From Candidatus Cloacimonadota bacterium (GTDB lineage: Bacteria; Cloacimonadota; Cloacimonadia; Cloacimonadales; TCS61), in assembly GCA_018654125.1 (NCBI GenBank), contig JABIME010000102.1, positions 1-64,000 of the forward strand: a DNA stretch of 64,000 nucleotides, in the 5' to 3' direction. Position numbers and translations under genes: made by a program. The notes under the pieces are model-generated. The model worked only from the letters and a program-made list of their open reading frames with translations, had not been told where the DNA came from and made no database searches. Below, piece after piece: positions 25,018-38,202 of this stretch (within the stretch, counting starts at the first letter, position 1; the number at the start of each line of letters is the position of its first letter).

Positions 25018-26109
25018 CTATTTTCTCCCTTTCATAATTTTATCAATTTTTGTTTTTACTCTTTTTGCAGAATTCCCATCAAGTCCAGTAAAAAAATATT
25101 CTCGGTGTTCTATTAATTTCTTTTTCATTTCCTTTGTTGGATTTAATGCAGATTCAACAGCTCCAAGTAGGTCTTCCGGTTTATACATTTTTTGGAAAGC
25201 TCCCTCCAACCAATCTTTAGGATCTATCGAAACAGATTCCATTCCATCTGAATGCTTCAATTTAGATTCAGGTAAAACGTAAATTATTCCATGTTTCCCT
25301 AAAGCCAGAAATTCATTAATAACACTTGATGTATCGCTTATAAGTGTATCAGCTAAAAATAAATAAGGATAGATATCAAAGTCTTCTTTATTTATTAGGA
25401 ATACATCTCTGTGTTTCTTAGCTAATTTTTCGTAGAATTTGTGCTGAGAATGAGAAGCATATTTCCCACCCCAACTATAAGGATGCAATTTAATTATTAA
25501 ATTGTATTTTGGTAAAAGATCAGTAATTCTAGATTGAACATAGCTTATGCAACTTGGTTTGTATGAAGGTGCAAAAAGTACTGTCTTCTTATTCGGATCA
25601 ATTCCCAGTTTCTTTGTTAGATCAGAATTATTATAATAACCATCCCAAAACAGGGGGTCTAGTTTAGGAAGTCCTGTAAGATAGAAATCTGCAGTGTTTT
25701 CCCAGCCCAAACTTTTTATATAGTCAAACCAGCACTGTCCTTCCAAAAAAACATGATAATGATAATCTCCTTGCTTTTTTATATTTCTGATACGCAGAGT
25801 TTTTGTTCCTACTCCATGATCTAGATGAACTCGTACTACATCACCATATCGCTCTGGTTTTTTTAGTACATCTCCACAGATAACGAGATCAAATCCGCTT
25901 GGGTTATCAGTAACTTCCAATCCTAATTTATGTAAACGTTCTTCAATTTCCCGTTTTTGAGGAAGTAGAAAAATACCCAATAATCGTTTTTCATCTTTAC
26001 CAACGAAGAATTTTATATCGTAATTATCATCTTTTTTCAACTCTTCATAAACGGGCTGCAAAGAATTAAAGTAATACTCCTTTTTTAAATCAAATAAAAC
26101 TTTTATCAT
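25018..26109 (-). CDS. TagB/TagF-like glycerophosphotransferase family protein (4)
   Basis: 363 residues. It has VRVHLDHGVGTKTLR, KKTVLFAPSYKPS, LIIKLHPYSWGG and LADTLISDTSSVINEF, a canonical motif set, closer to classical CDP-glycerol enzymes than paralogues 2-3. Its start overlaps the stop of the next gene upstream (26109) by one base. Probably part of the same polymer pathway as the LicC/LicD pair. Confidence 0.82.
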   Translation of the reverse strand: MIKVLFDLKKEYYFNSLQPVYEELKKDDNYDIKFFVGKDEKRLLGIFLLPQKREIEERLHKLGLEVTDNPSGFDLVICGDVLKKPERYGDVVRVHLDHGVGTKTLRIRNIKKQGDYHYHVFLEGQCWFDYIKSLGWENTADFYLTGLPKLDPLFWDGYYNNSDLTKKLGIDPNKKTVLFAPSYKPSCISYVQSRITDLLPKYNLIIKLHPYSWGGKYASHSQHKFYEKLAKKHRDVFLINKEDFDIYPYLFLADTLISDTSSVINEFLALGKHGIIYVLPESKLKHSDGMESVSIDPKDWLEGAFQKMYKPEDLLGAVESALNPTKEMKKKLIEHREYFFTGLDGNSAKRVKTKIDKIMKGRK

Positions 26110-27149
26110 TATCTTAAATATCCTTTCTTGAATTGTTCATGATGAAGGATCTGAAGTTTCCTGAACAAATTTAATGGTTTCTTTTTATTTTTTAATTCAT
26201 TATTTAATATAACAGATTCCAAAGTAGAAATTAGATTTTCACAGATCTTTCCATCTATTCTAGGGTTGATCTCGGCAATATGATGAACTCTGTTTTGGTG
26301 AAATTCGGAAGGATCAGAGAGGCTTCTATCAATTGCTTCTCTCAGCTCAAGTGGCTGTGTGATATCAATTCCCTTATTTTTTCTACTCTGTGTATTAAAT
26401 GTAATAACAGGTTTATTAAGGGTCATGAACTCGTATGCAACCGAAGAAGTATCGGTAATTAGAATATCAGCAAGATGCAGGTAAGGAGTTATATCATAAT
26501 CAGTTATTACCCTGATATTGTCGGTATCATTAACACTTTCTCTGATTTCTTTATTCATCAGTTCATGAAATTTTAGAAACCAGATCTCATCTTCTTTAAT
26601 TATATTTGGAATAAAAGGCAGCAAACTCTCGGCTGATTGCATTTTCCTACTGTGAGTAGGTGCGAATAGAATCACTTTTTTATCTTTTGGAACATGATGT
26701 TTTTCTTGTAGGTCTTTAGTTGGATAATTTAAAATATGATCTACTTTCGGCCATCCGGTTTCTTTAATTAAAAAATATTTCATTCTCTTTTGAAGCTTTT
26801 TATATTTTTCAGTAACAAAAGGTCCTGATGTGCAATAAATATCAAAGAAATGACGGATCTTATAATGAGATGTTTTTTCAACCCCTAAACCATGAAATAT
26901 CTGCACTTTAATTCCTGGAATTCTATAATCAACAAAATTGCCGGGAACTATTACAACATCAGGGGAGAATATTTTTGTCTCTTCAATATTTTGCAGAAGT
27001 TTGTAATTGCTGATATCAGATATATTTTCATCTCTTACTTTTTTTGAAACAAAAAAAGTAAATGAGTGTTCTGAGTGTTCTAAATATTTTACTATTGGTG
27101 CGATTATTGGGAGTGAATATTTTTTGGAAACATAAAACAATATTTTCAT
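26109..27149 (-). CDS. TagB/TagF-like glycerophosphotransferase family protein (5)
   Basis: 346 residues with VQIFHGLGVEKTSHY, KKVILFAPTHSRKMQ, WFLKFHELMNKE and LADILITDTSSVAYEF. The His-Pro of typical members reads Phe-His-Glu here. The C-terminus is basic. The ABC transporter gene ends only 3 bp upstream of it, suggesting a common transcript: export then assembly. Confidence 0.78.
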   Translation of the reverse strand: MKILFYVSKKYSLPIIAPIVKYLEHSEHSFTFFVSKKVRDENISDISNYKLLQNIEETKIFSPDVVIVPGNFVDYRIPGIKVQIFHGLGVEKTSHYKIRHFFDIYCTSGPFVTEKYKKLQKRMKYFLIKETGWPKVDHILNYPTKDLQEKHHVPKDKKVILFAPTHSRKMQSAESLLPFIPNIIKEDEIWFLKFHELMNKEIRESVNDTDNIRVITDYDITPYLHLADILITDTSSVAYEFMTLNKPVITFNTQSRKNKGIDITQPLELREAIDRSLSDPSEFHQNRVHHIAEINPRIDGKICENLISTLESVILNNELKNKKKPLNLFRKLQILHHEQFKKGYLR

Positions 27150-27152
27150 TAT

Positions 27153-29054
27153 TTATTCAGGATCGTTAAACTGAAGATCGTAAAGGATCTTGTATCTTGC
27201 ACATGTTTCTAGTAGTTCTTCATGTTTACCCATTCCAACAATTTCTCCTCCATCCATAACTACGATCTTATCTGAAGAGAGAATTGTTGATAATCTGTGT
27301 GCAATTACAATTACAGTTCTATTTTTTGTAGCTTGTTCAATTGCTTTTTGTACTTTCATTTCTGCTTCGGTATCTAAAGCGCTGGTTGCTTCATCGAATA
27401 TTAATATTGGTGGATCAGCCACAATTGCTCTGGCAATGCAAAGACGCTGCTTTTGTCCGCCCGAAAGGTTGGAAGCTCTCGTATGCAGAAGCGTATTATA
27501 TCTATCTGGAAGCGAATCAATAAATTCATCAGCATAAGCTATTCTTGCAGCAAGCATGATTTCATCATCACTTATCTCTTTTAATGTTCCATAACTAATA
27601 TTATTTGAGATTGTTTCACTGAAGAGGATAGACTCTTGAGTTACAGTTCCCAAAAGATTTCTAAGATCATTTAATTTGTAATCTTTAATATTTAAACCAT
27701 CAATAAGTATTTCACCATCAGTTGGATCATACATTCTTTCCAGTAAGTTTACCAGAGTTGTTTTCCCTGAACCACTTCCACCAACAAGTGCAACACGCTC
27801 ACCTTTATTTATTTTCATGTTAATGTTGTTTAAAACTTTAGCTGAGTCATTGTAAGCAAAACTCACACTACTATATTCTATATTGTTATTAAAACTTAAC
27901 TTCTCTACTGATGAACTGCTTTCAGAAATTTCAGATTCTCTGTTCAATATTTCAGAGATTCTTTCTAATGAAACAAGTGCCTTTCTGATATTTGCGTAAG
28001 CTTTTGTTATGGCTTTCATTGGATGCAGCATAGAAAATATTGCCAGCATGAAGGCGATGAAACTTCCAAAAGAAAAATTTATGTTTGGGTCTAAGATCTG
28101 ATATCCGCCTATAAGAAGAACAATTACGCCCGTTATTACACTATTGAATTCAGATAAAGGTACATTAAAAGCGTGATAAATTCTAGATTTAAGCCAAAAT
28201 TTAAAATGTTTATTGTTTATCTCAGCGAATTTTTCTCTTTCATATTGCTCTCGGGAAAAGGCTTTAACAATACGCATACTATTTAATTTTTCTTCAATTA
28301 CCGAAAACATACTTGATGATTGCTGTTGAATACGTTTAGAATATTTCTTAATTTTATTTCCTAAAAAGTGAACTAATATACTGAATATTGGAAGTAAAAT
28401 TAAACTTATAAGAAACAGTTTAGGATTTAGGAATAAAGCAATCCAGGCAAAAATGATAATAAGTAACAATTCTCTTAAAGAATTAAAAAGAGAATTTACA
28501 AAGAAATTACCAATTATCTGAACATCAGAAACCATGCGGACTAGTGAATCACCAACTTTATTCTCATTAAAAAAAGCTAATGATTGGAAGAGGTACTTTT
28601 TGTACATTAGATCTCTGATATCTTTTATTGTGCGCCCACGCAGGTTTGCAAATAATACACGCTGTCCGTAGAAAAAGATGTTCTTCAATATTACTATCAG
28701 GATCAATGTACCACTAATTATCCATAATAACAGATGTGGATCTGTATGTTTCATTACTTCATTTAAGTTATTTAAAAGCGGCTCAAGAGCTTCTTTACTG
28801 GTTATGCGGAATAAACTGCCATGAGAGGAAACAAATTGAGCAATTGCACTTTGTGTTCCATCAAAAAAGGATGCTACAGTTTTGTGGATAATTACTTCCG
28901 ATGAAGTCTTAAATACATTATCCATCAATGGAATTGCAAGTGAAACACTTGTACCGCTGAATATGGCAAATCCAAGCATGAAGAACAATCCTGAAGCAAG
29001 ATAACCCCAGTGGTTAAGCATTATCTTTAATATCCGTATTACATTTTTTCTCAT
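27153..29054 (-). CDS. ABC exporter with fused membrane and ATPase domains (MsbA-like)
   Basis: 633 residues. An N-terminal six-helix domain (about 1-340) is followed by a complete ATPase: Walker A GGSGSGKTTL, Q-loop VTQES, signature LSGGQKQR, Walker B ILIFDEATSALD and H-loop AHRLST. The family homodimerises and flips lipids or lipid-linked glycans across the inner membrane. First in the minus-strand surface-polymer operon, it may export the lipid-linked precursor; a general lipid A flippase role is the alternative. Confidence 0.88.
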   Translation of the reverse strand: MRKNVIRILKIMLNHWGYLASGLFFMLGFAIFSGTSVSLAIPLMDNVFKTSSEVIIHKTVASFFDGTQSAIAQFVSSHGSLFRITSKEALEPLLNNLNEVMKHTDPHLLLWIISGTLILIVILKNIFFYGQRVLFANLRGRTIKDIRDLMYKKYLFQSLAFFNENKVGDSLVRMVSDVQIIGNFFVNSLFNSLRELLLIIIFAWIALFLNPKLFLISLILLPIFSILVHFLGNKIKKYSKRIQQQSSSMFSVIEEKLNSMRIVKAFSREQYEREKFAEINNKHFKFWLKSRIYHAFNVPLSEFNSVITGVIVLLIGGYQILDPNINFSFGSFIAFMLAIFSMLHPMKAITKAYANIRKALVSLERISEILNRESEISESSSSVEKLSFNNNIEYSSVSFAYNDSAKVLNNINMKINKGERVALVGGSGSGKTTLVNLLERMYDPTDGEILIDGLNIKDYKLNDLRNLLGTVTQESILFSETISNNISYGTLKEISDDEIMLAARIAYADEFIDSLPDRYNTLLHTRASNLSGGQKQRLCIARAIVADPPILIFDEATSALDTEAEMKVQKAIEQATKNRTVIVIAHRLSTILSSDKIVVMDGGEIVGMGKHEELLETCARYKILYDLQFNDPE

Positions 29055-29290
29055 AACATTCCTATATACTTAACTTATTACTTTTTAAAATTCTTTGTGG
29101 CTGGATTATGTCAATATATTATTCATTAGAAAAACACATTATAAATTACAATAATTTAAATTTACAAAATTGAATCATAATAACGCAGATTGGCTATTTA
29201 TGAGGGCATAAAGAAAATCCTTTACAAAGAAACAAGCGAATTTTCTGTTGTTTCTGCTTATACAAATGCAAAAAAATAAGGAGGTATAAG

Positions 29291-29560
29291 ATGGCATTAA
29301 ATACCGAAGCCAAAACGGCTATCATGGCAGAGTTTAAACTCCATGATTCAGATACTGGATCACCTGAGGTTCAAGTTGCTTTATTAACAACACGTATCAA
29401 AGAGATCACAGAACATTTGAAAATCCATAAAAAGGATTATCATACTCGTCGTGGTTTACTTAAACTTATTGGTCAAAGAAGAAGATTACTCGACTATATC
29501 ATGAAAAAAGATATTGCTCGTTACCGTAAGTTGATAAAAGCACTCGAACTCAGGAAATAA
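29291..29560 (+). CDS. rpsO: 30S ribosomal protein S15
   Basis: 89 residues, exactly the family length. It has [39 protein letters not shown] and [16 protein letters not shown]15 binds 16S rRNA early in small-subunit assembly and commonly represses itself. AAGGAGG lies upstream, and pnp follows, as in most bacteria. Confidence 0.98.
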   Translation: MALNTEAKTAIMAEFKLHDSDTGSPEVQVALLTTRIKEITEHLKIHKKDYHTRRGLLKLIGQRRRLLDYIMKKDIARYRKLIKALELRK

Positions 29561-29580
29561 TATATTTTTTGGAGTTAACA

Positions 29581-29608
29581 GAAAGGGGCTAAAACCCCTT
29601 TCTTTACT
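29581..29608 (+). terminator. Terminator/attenuator between rpsO and pnp
   Basis: GAAAGGGG, loop CTAAAA, CCCCTTTC (29581-29602), then a T-rich run. A strong Rho-independent signal after rpsO. Some read-through to pnp is likely, as in other rpsO-pnp pairs. Confidence 0.85.
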
Positions 29609-29682
29609 TTTTAAGAAGAAAAACCTTAACAAAAATGTTAAATTAATAATTTATACAAGTAGATAATTAAAAAATAATAGAG

Positions 29683-29800
29683 ATGCGGAGGAATGGAGCA
29701 ATAAGCTAAGTTCAGTAAGTCTGGCTTTAGTCTATTGCTTTACTCTCCGTAAAAAAACGGCTTAATAATTAAGCCAAACAAAAATTGGGTTTAGCCCAAA
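29683..29800 (+). promoter_or_regulatory. Structured pnp leader with three stem-loops
   Basis: A long interrupted hairpin at about 29684-29750 pairs GCGGAG, GAGCAATA and GCTAAG with CTTTAG, TATTGCTT and CTCCGT. A palindrome GGCTTAAT-a-ATTAAGCC (29759-29775) and a stem TTGGG/CCCAA (29785-29799) follow, ending just before the AAAGGAG of pnp. In Escherichia coli a double-stranded pnp leader is cut by RNase III and then PNPase represses its own mRNA. A similar scheme is inferred here. Confidence 0.6.
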
Positions 29801-29814
29801 TTAAAGGAGAAAAA

Positions 29815-33436
<3,622 letters not shown>

Positions 33437-33465
33437 ACAAAAAAAATATAGGAGAAATTCGTAGA

Positions 33466-34767
33466 ATGGAAAATGTCATCAAAAAGATCGAAAATAAAAC
33501 TGCAGTAATTGGTGTGGTAGGCTTGGGTTATGTTGGCTTACCAATGGCTGTTACAGTTGCCAGAAAAGGATATAAAGTAATTGGCGTAGATGTGAGTGAA
33601 TATGCAGTAACTCATGTAAATGCTGGTGATAATTATATTGGTGATGTAGAAGATGCTGAACTTAAGGAGCTTGTTGAAAAAGGAATGCTTAAGGCAACAT
33701 ATGATTACGCTGAGATGAAAGATGCAGATGTGATTATGATAGCTGTTCCGACACCTCTAGACAAATATCAACAACCAGATTCATCATATGTTCGTGCATC
33801 TGTAGATTCATTAGCAGAGAGTGTTTCCAAAGAAACTCTTATTATATTGGAAAGTACAACTTATCCTGGTACAACCGAGGAGATAGTTGCACCTGCTTTT
33901 GAAGAAAAAGGATTTAAAGTTGGTGAAGATATTTTTGTAGCATTTTCACCTGAACGTGTTGATCCTGGAAACAAAGATTACAAAACAAATAATACACCAA
34001 AAGTTGTTGGCGGTATGACTGCGAATTGTAATAAAATTTCAGAAGTATTTTACAATTCTATTTTAGATGCTCCAATTCACCTTGTACCAACTCCAGCAAT
34101 TGCAGAGATGGAAAAAATCTATGAAAATACTTTCAGAAATATTAATATTGCTTTAGCAAATGAAATGACAATTCTTTGTGAAAGAATGAACATTGATGTT
34201 TGGGAAGTGATAGAGGCAGCTAAAACTAAACCTTATGGTTTCATGGCATTTTATCCGGGACCCGGCATTGGTGGTCACTGTATTCCACTTGATCCATTCT
34301 ATTTAACTTGGAAAGCGAGAGAGTATGGTTATCATACAAGACTTATAGAACTTGCAGGTGAAATTAATAATGAAATGCCGCAATTTGTTATTACAAAATT
34401 AATGAGGCTCCTAAATGAAAAGGGACTCGCTTTATCAAAATCAAAAATTCTTCTTTTGGGTGCTGCATACAAAAAAGATATTGAAGATATGCGTGAATCA
34501 CCAGTTCAGGATCTTATAGTTTTATTGGAGAAAAATGGAGCCCAGTTTGATTATAATGATCCTCATGTTCCTACTTTCCATAACGAACTTAACGATAGAC
34601 ATTATACTTCTGTAGGATTGGATAACATCGAAGAGTATGATGCTGTTATAATTGTAACTGATCACACTGCATATGATTATGATGATATTGTAAATCGATC
34701 TCAGCTTGTTCTTGACACACGATTTGCTTGTAATGGCAAGAAAGCTGACAACTTAGTTAGAATGTAA
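33466..34767 (+). CDS. UDP-N-acetylhexosamine/UDP-sugar 6-dehydrogenase
   Basis: 433 residues. The NAD-binding VVGLGYVGLPMAV, the AVPTPLDKYQQPD and ESTTYPGTTEE segments, and the catalytic Cys in PGIGGHCIPLDPFYLTW are visible. The sequence resembles the WbpA/UDP-GlcNAc dehydrogenase branch more than UDP-glucose dehydrogenase, so it would make a UDP-hexosaminuronic acid for surface glycans. It is separated from its usual glycan operon but followed by an RfaH-like gene. Confidence 0.87.
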   Translation: MENVIKKIENKTAVIGVVGLGYVGLPMAVTVARKGYKVIGVDVSEYAVTHVNAGDNYIGDVEDAELKELVEKGMLKATYDYAEMKDADVIMIAVPTPLDKYQQPDSSYVRASVDSLAESVSKETLIILESTTYPGTTEEIVAPAFEEKGFKVGEDIFVAFSPERVDPGNKDYKTNNTPKVVGGMTANCNKISEVFYNSILDAPIHLVPTPAIAEMEKIYENTFRNINIALANEMTILCERMNIDVWEVIEAAKTKPYGFMAFYPGPGIGGHCIPLDPFYLTWKAREYGYHTRLIELAGEINNEMPQFVITKLMRLLNEKGLALSKSKILLLGAAYKKDIEDMRESPVQDLIVLLEKNGAQFDYNDPHVPTFHNELNDRHYTSVGLDNIEEYDAVIIVTDHTAYDYDDIVNRSQLVLDTRFACNGKKADNLVRM

Positions 34768-34776
34768 TTTTATAAA

Positions 34777-34796
34777 GGGAACACCCCGGTGTTCCC
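34777..34796 (+). promoter_or_regulatory. GC-rich hairpin abutting the start of the NusG paralogue
   Basis: GGGAACACC-cc-GGTGTTCCC, 9-bp perfect arms, lies 8 bases before the ATG at 34804. The only Shine-Dalgarno-like sequence (AAGGGA, 34775-34780) is inside its 5' arm. There is no T-run, so it may act on translation of the next gene or protect the 3' end of the previous one. Confidence 0.5.
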
Positions 34797-34803
34797 ATAA
34801 ATT

Positions 34804-35352
34804 ATGGCTACAAATAAACCGATAGAAATTGATGAACTTTTTGGTGATCTTACTCTTGGCGAGGGAGAGCATCAGTGGCTTGTCGTTCATACAAAACCAC
34901 GATGTGAAAAGAAACTCGCTGAATTTTCAAAACAATATGAAATAAATTATTACCTACCATTAATTGATAGTGTACGCGTTTATAAAAACAGAAAAGTAAA
35001 ATTTACTAAACCAATGTTTCCGGGTTATGTTTTTGTAAAATGTACTCCAGCTGGGCGAAGACAACTTACAATTACCGGTTATGTTGCATATTGGCTTCCG
35101 GTTATAAATCAAATGGAATTAGTCGGGGATCTTCAACAGATAAATTCAGGGCGTGAACTGGGTATTGAATTTATACGCGCTGAATTTTTGGCAAAAGGAA
35201 CAAAAGTAGAAATCACAAAAGGACCATTTGCTGGAATAATTGGCTATGTGGAAGATCAAAAAGATATTAAAGAAGTAATTCTGCAAGTAACATTACTACG
35301 GCAAGCAGTTTCTGTTTCTGCTAAAGCAGATCAGGTAAGAGTAATAAATTAG
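34804..35352 (+). CDS. NusG paralogue, RfaH/UpxY-like transcription antiterminator
   Basis: 182 residues. An NGN domain (about 22-120: HQWLVVHTKPRCEKKLAEF, FPGYVFVKC) and a C-terminal KOW domain (KGTKVEITKGPFAGIIGYVE) are visible. It is divergent from housekeeping NusG and lacks the usual tight link to secE/rplK. Such paralogues let RNA polymerase read through long polysaccharide operons in cis. Placement after a UDP-sugar dehydrogenase fits, but hflK follows, so its target is not obvious. There is no free ribosome binding site ahead of the ATG. Confidence 0.82.
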   Translation: MATNKPIEIDELFGDLTLGEGEHQWLVVHTKPRCEKKLAEFSKQYEINYYLPLIDSVRVYKNRKVKFTKPMFPGYVFVKCTPAGRRQLTITGYVAYWLPVINQMELVGDLQQINSGRELGIEFIRAEFLAKGTKVEITKGPFAGIIGYVEDQKDIKEVILQVTLLRQAVSVSAKADQVRVIN

Positions 35353-35550
35353 CAACTTAAAAATATACATAATATAACAATTAAATAATACATCTACAAC
35401 CACAAAGAGAAATTTCTTTACAGAAGAATAGCGATATTGAACCTGTACAATAGATATAAATAAGTAGAACTATGAGAAATTATTGAATTAATTAAACAGC
35501 AAAAAAAGTAAATTTTAAATTTTTTTATCAGAAAAAATTAAGGAGACAAA

Positions 35551-36519
35551 ATGCCGAAAATTGAGGAAATCAATATTAAGCAATTAAAATTACCAAAGCG
35601 TAAGATCGTTACAGGATTAATCATCCTGGCTGCGGTAATATTTTTTGCAACGGGTTTATATACAGTAAATCCAGAGGAAGTGGGTATTATCCAAAGATTT
35701 GGGAAATACCTTTCAACTACAGAGCCGGGATTACATTTCAAGATCCCATTTGGTGTAGATAATCTTACAAAAGTAAAAGTTAAGCTTGTTTTTAAGGAAG
35801 AGTTTGGATTCAGAACTCTGCAAGCTGGAGTTCGTACAAAATATTCTGCACGAAGCTATAATAATGAAGCAATTATGCTTACAGGTGACTTGAATATAGC
35901 TGATGTTGAATGGATAGTTCAGTATAGGATAAAAGATCCAGTTAACTATTTATTCAATGTTAGGAATGTGGAAGAAACAATGCGTGATGTATCTGAATCT
36001 GTGATCCGAGAAGTTGTTGGAGACAGAAGTGTTGATGAAGTTATTGTTCTTAATAGGAAAGAAATCGCAGATATATCTGAGATCATGCTCCAAGAACAGC
36101 TTGATGTATATGAATCAGGATTAGAAATTGTTACTATTAATCTGCAGAATGTAAACCCACCTGAAGCTGTTCAACCAGCTTTTAATAATGTTAACTCTGC
36201 AAAGCAAGAAAAAGAAAGAATAATTAATGAAGCTTGGGAAAAGTATAATCAGGTTATTCCAGAAGCAGAAGGTAAAGCAAAGAGAACTATTGAGGAAGCT
36301 GAAGGATACTCAGTTAATAGAGTAAATAGAGCAAATGGTGATGCTAATCGTTTCATCCAAATGTACAATAAATATCGATATTCCAAAACAGTAACAAAGA
36401 AAAGGCTCTATCTGGAAATGATGGAAAAAGTACTTCCGCAAGTTGAAAAGAAATACATTATCGATGATAAAGCCAAAAATGTTTTACCTCTTTTAAATCT
36501 TGGACAGGGAGGTAAATAA
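35551..36519 (+). CDS. hflK: HflK, membrane SPFH/prohibitin-family protein
   Basis: 322 residues. One N-terminal membrane helix (about 22-42) is followed by an SPFH domain (VNPEEVGIIQRFGKYLSTTEPGLHF) and a coiled coil with the KAKRTIEEAEGYS region. HflK pairs with HflC around FtsH and modulates membrane protein turnover. AAGGAGA lies upstream; the 198-bp gap before it is AT-rich with no clear element. Confidence 0.9.
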   Translation: MPKIEEINIKQLKLPKRKIVTGLIILAAVIFFATGLYTVNPEEVGIIQRFGKYLSTTEPGLHFKIPFGVDNLTKVKVKLVFKEEFGFRTLQAGVRTKYSARSYNNEAIMLTGDLNIADVEWIVQYRIKDPVNYLFNVRNVEETMRDVSESVIREVVGDRSVDEVIVLNRKEIADISEIMLQEQLDVYESGLEIVTINLQNVNPPEAVQPAFNNVNSAKQEKERIINEAWEKYNQVIPEAEGKAKRTIEEAEGYSVNRVNRANGDANRFIQMYNKYRYSKTVTKKRLYLEMMEKVLPQVEKKYIIDDKAKNVLPLLNLGQGGK

Positions 36520-36520
36520 A

Positions 36521-37453
36521 ATGAAAATGAAATTAAAATACATTCTGATTTTGTTAGCAGTTATCGTGTTAATCAATGGTTTTTATGTGATTGATGAAAG
36601 GCAGCAAGTTATCATTACTCAATTTGGAAAACCTGTAGGTGAAGCAATTACAGATGCTGGATTGCGTTTGAAAATACCATTTATCCAGAAAGTTCATTAT
36701 TTTGATAAAAGAATACTAGAGTGGGATGGTGAAGCTAAGCAGATCCCTACATCCGATAAAAGATATATCTGGATAGATACTTTCTCACGCTGGCAGATTG
36801 TAGATCCATTAAAATTCTATGAAACTACTCGTTACGAAGGTAATGCTCATGGAAGGCTAGATGATATAATTAGTGGTACAACACGTGATGTTATCAGTTC
36901 TAACAGATTATTGGAAATCGTGAGAAGCTCTAATAGAGAAATGATGTTCACTTCTGAATATACAGATAGTAAACTAGAAGACGAGATCTTGGAAGAGATT
37001 GTTAATGGACGTCAGATCATAGCAGATTCAATTTTTGCAGTTTCAAAAGTGAAAGTTGCTGAATACGGCATTAATTTGATCGATGTTCGAATAAAGAGAT
37101 TGAATTATAATCAGGAAGTGCAAACAAAAGTATTTGAAAGAATGATCTCTGAAAGAAATAAAATTGCTGCAAAATATCTTTCTGAAGGTAAGGGAAATTC
37201 TTCTGAGATATTGGGTAAAATGCAGAGAGAATTAGATCAAATACAATCTGAAGCTTATCAGAAAGCTCAGGAAATTAAGGGTAAAGCAGATGCTCAGGCG
37301 ATCAATATTTATGCAAATGCTTACAATAAAGACCCAGAATTCTATGAATTCCTAAAAACATTAGAAACTTATGAAAAAACTATAGATGCAAAAAATACTC
37401 TTATAATGACTACCGACAGTGAATACTATAAGTTTCTTAAGAAAATGAAATAA
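36521..37453 (+). CDS. hflC: HflC, membrane SPFH/prohibitin-family protein
   Basis: 310 residues from the ATG at 36521, just behind GGGAGGT; an upstream in-frame GTG/ATG region overlaps hflK and is not needed. A single N-terminal helix is followed by DERQQVIITQFGKPVGEAIT, a coiled-coil ERMISERNKIAAKYLSEG region and AQEIKGKADAQAINIYANAY, all typical of HflC. It forms the partner ring of HflK; tadA begins at the base after its stop. Confidence 0.92.
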   Translation: MKMKLKYILILLAVIVLINGFYVIDERQQVIITQFGKPVGEAITDAGLRLKIPFIQKVHYFDKRILEWDGEAKQIPTSDKRYIWIDTFSRWQIVDPLKFYETTRYEGNAHGRLDDIISGTTRDVISSNRLLEIVRSSNREMMFTSEYTDSKLEDEILEEIVNGRQIIADSIFAVSKVKVAEYGINLIDVRIKRLNYNQEVQTKVFERMISERNKIAAKYLSEGKGNSSEILGKMQRELDQIQSEAYQKAQEIKGKADAQAINIYANAYNKDPEFYEFLKTLETYEKTIDAKNTLIMTTDSEYYKFLKKMK

Positions 37454-37909
37454 ATGAAAAAATATCCAGATGAATACTGGATGCAATTAGCAATTGATGA
37501 AGCTAGATCGGCACTTCAGGAAAATGAAGTGCCGATTGGTGCATTACTGGTAAAGAATAATCGATTAATTGTCTCCGCCCACAACAGAACAAATAAAACA
37601 AATAGTACGTTAGCTCATGCTGAAAAATTAGTAATTGAAGAGGTAGTAGCTAACGGTGAAAAATTCTTGAATGATTACACTCTTTATGTAACTGTCGAGC
37701 CATGCTTGATGTGTGCAGGAACTATAATTTGGTCACGAGTTGGAAGAGTTGTCTTTGGCTGTTTTGATAAAAAAGCAGGAGCAGCTGGCTCGATCTATAA
37801 TGCATTGTTAGATAAGAATATGAATCACAATCCAGAGTTGGCTTCCGGTGTTTGTGAAGAAGAATGTTCCAATTTAATAAAGAACTTTTTTAGAAGTAAA
37901 CGAAAATAG
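37454..37909 (+). CDS. tadA: tRNA-specific adenosine deaminase
   Basis: 151 residues, cytidine-deaminase fold. Zinc ligands lie in LAHAEKLVIEE (HAE) and VEPCLMCAGTI (PCxxC); the N-terminal MQLAIDEARSALQENEVPIG is typical. It converts the wobble adenosine of tRNA-Arg(ACG) to inosine. It directly abuts hflC and is followed 7 bp later by a tRNA gene. Confidence 0.93.
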   Translation: MKKYPDEYWMQLAIDEARSALQENEVPIGALLVKNNRLIVSAHNRTNKTNSTLAHAEKLVIEEVVANGEKFLNDYTLYVTVEPCLMCAGTIIWSRVGRVVFGCFDKKAGAAGSIYNALLDKNMNHNPELASGVCEEECSNLIKNFFRSKRK

Positions 37910-37916
37910 AAAATTC

Positions 37917-38006
37917 GGAGAGTTGCCGGAGCGGTTGAACGGGGCGGTCTCGAAAACCGTTGTGGGTTTACGCCTACCCAGGGTTCGAATCCCTGACTCT
38001 CCGCCA
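37917..38006 (+). tRNA. tRNA-Ser, anticodon CGA
   Basis: Acceptor GGAGAGT pairs with ACTCTCC, then discriminator G and encoded CCA (38004-38006). The anticodon loop is CTCGAAA, reading UCG. A long variable arm (GTGGGTTTACGCCTAC) and the T-arm GGGTTCGAATCCC fit a class II serine tRNA. Confidence 0.96.
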
Positions 38007-38202
38007 ATAAATCTGCTTTCGAAGAAAACGATTTTAAAACAAAATTTAGCTTTGTGTAGCAAAACACATCGGTTTTTATTAGAAATTACAACTATTATTT
38101 ATAATCTTGTACATTTTAACTTGCCAAACAATAATGCATTAAAAATCATTACATAAGAAACTAAAGAATAACCAAAATTTAATAAAGAAGTAGGAGGTGG
38201 TT

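Noticed and set aside
29785..29814. Upstream TTG start for pnp
   Set aside because: It falls inside a leader stem; the ATG at 29815 has AAAGGAG and the normal PNPase N-terminus.
37825..38156. Open frames spanning the tRNA-Ser gene on both strands
   Set aside because: They are translations of the tRNA and its flank, a common false ORF.
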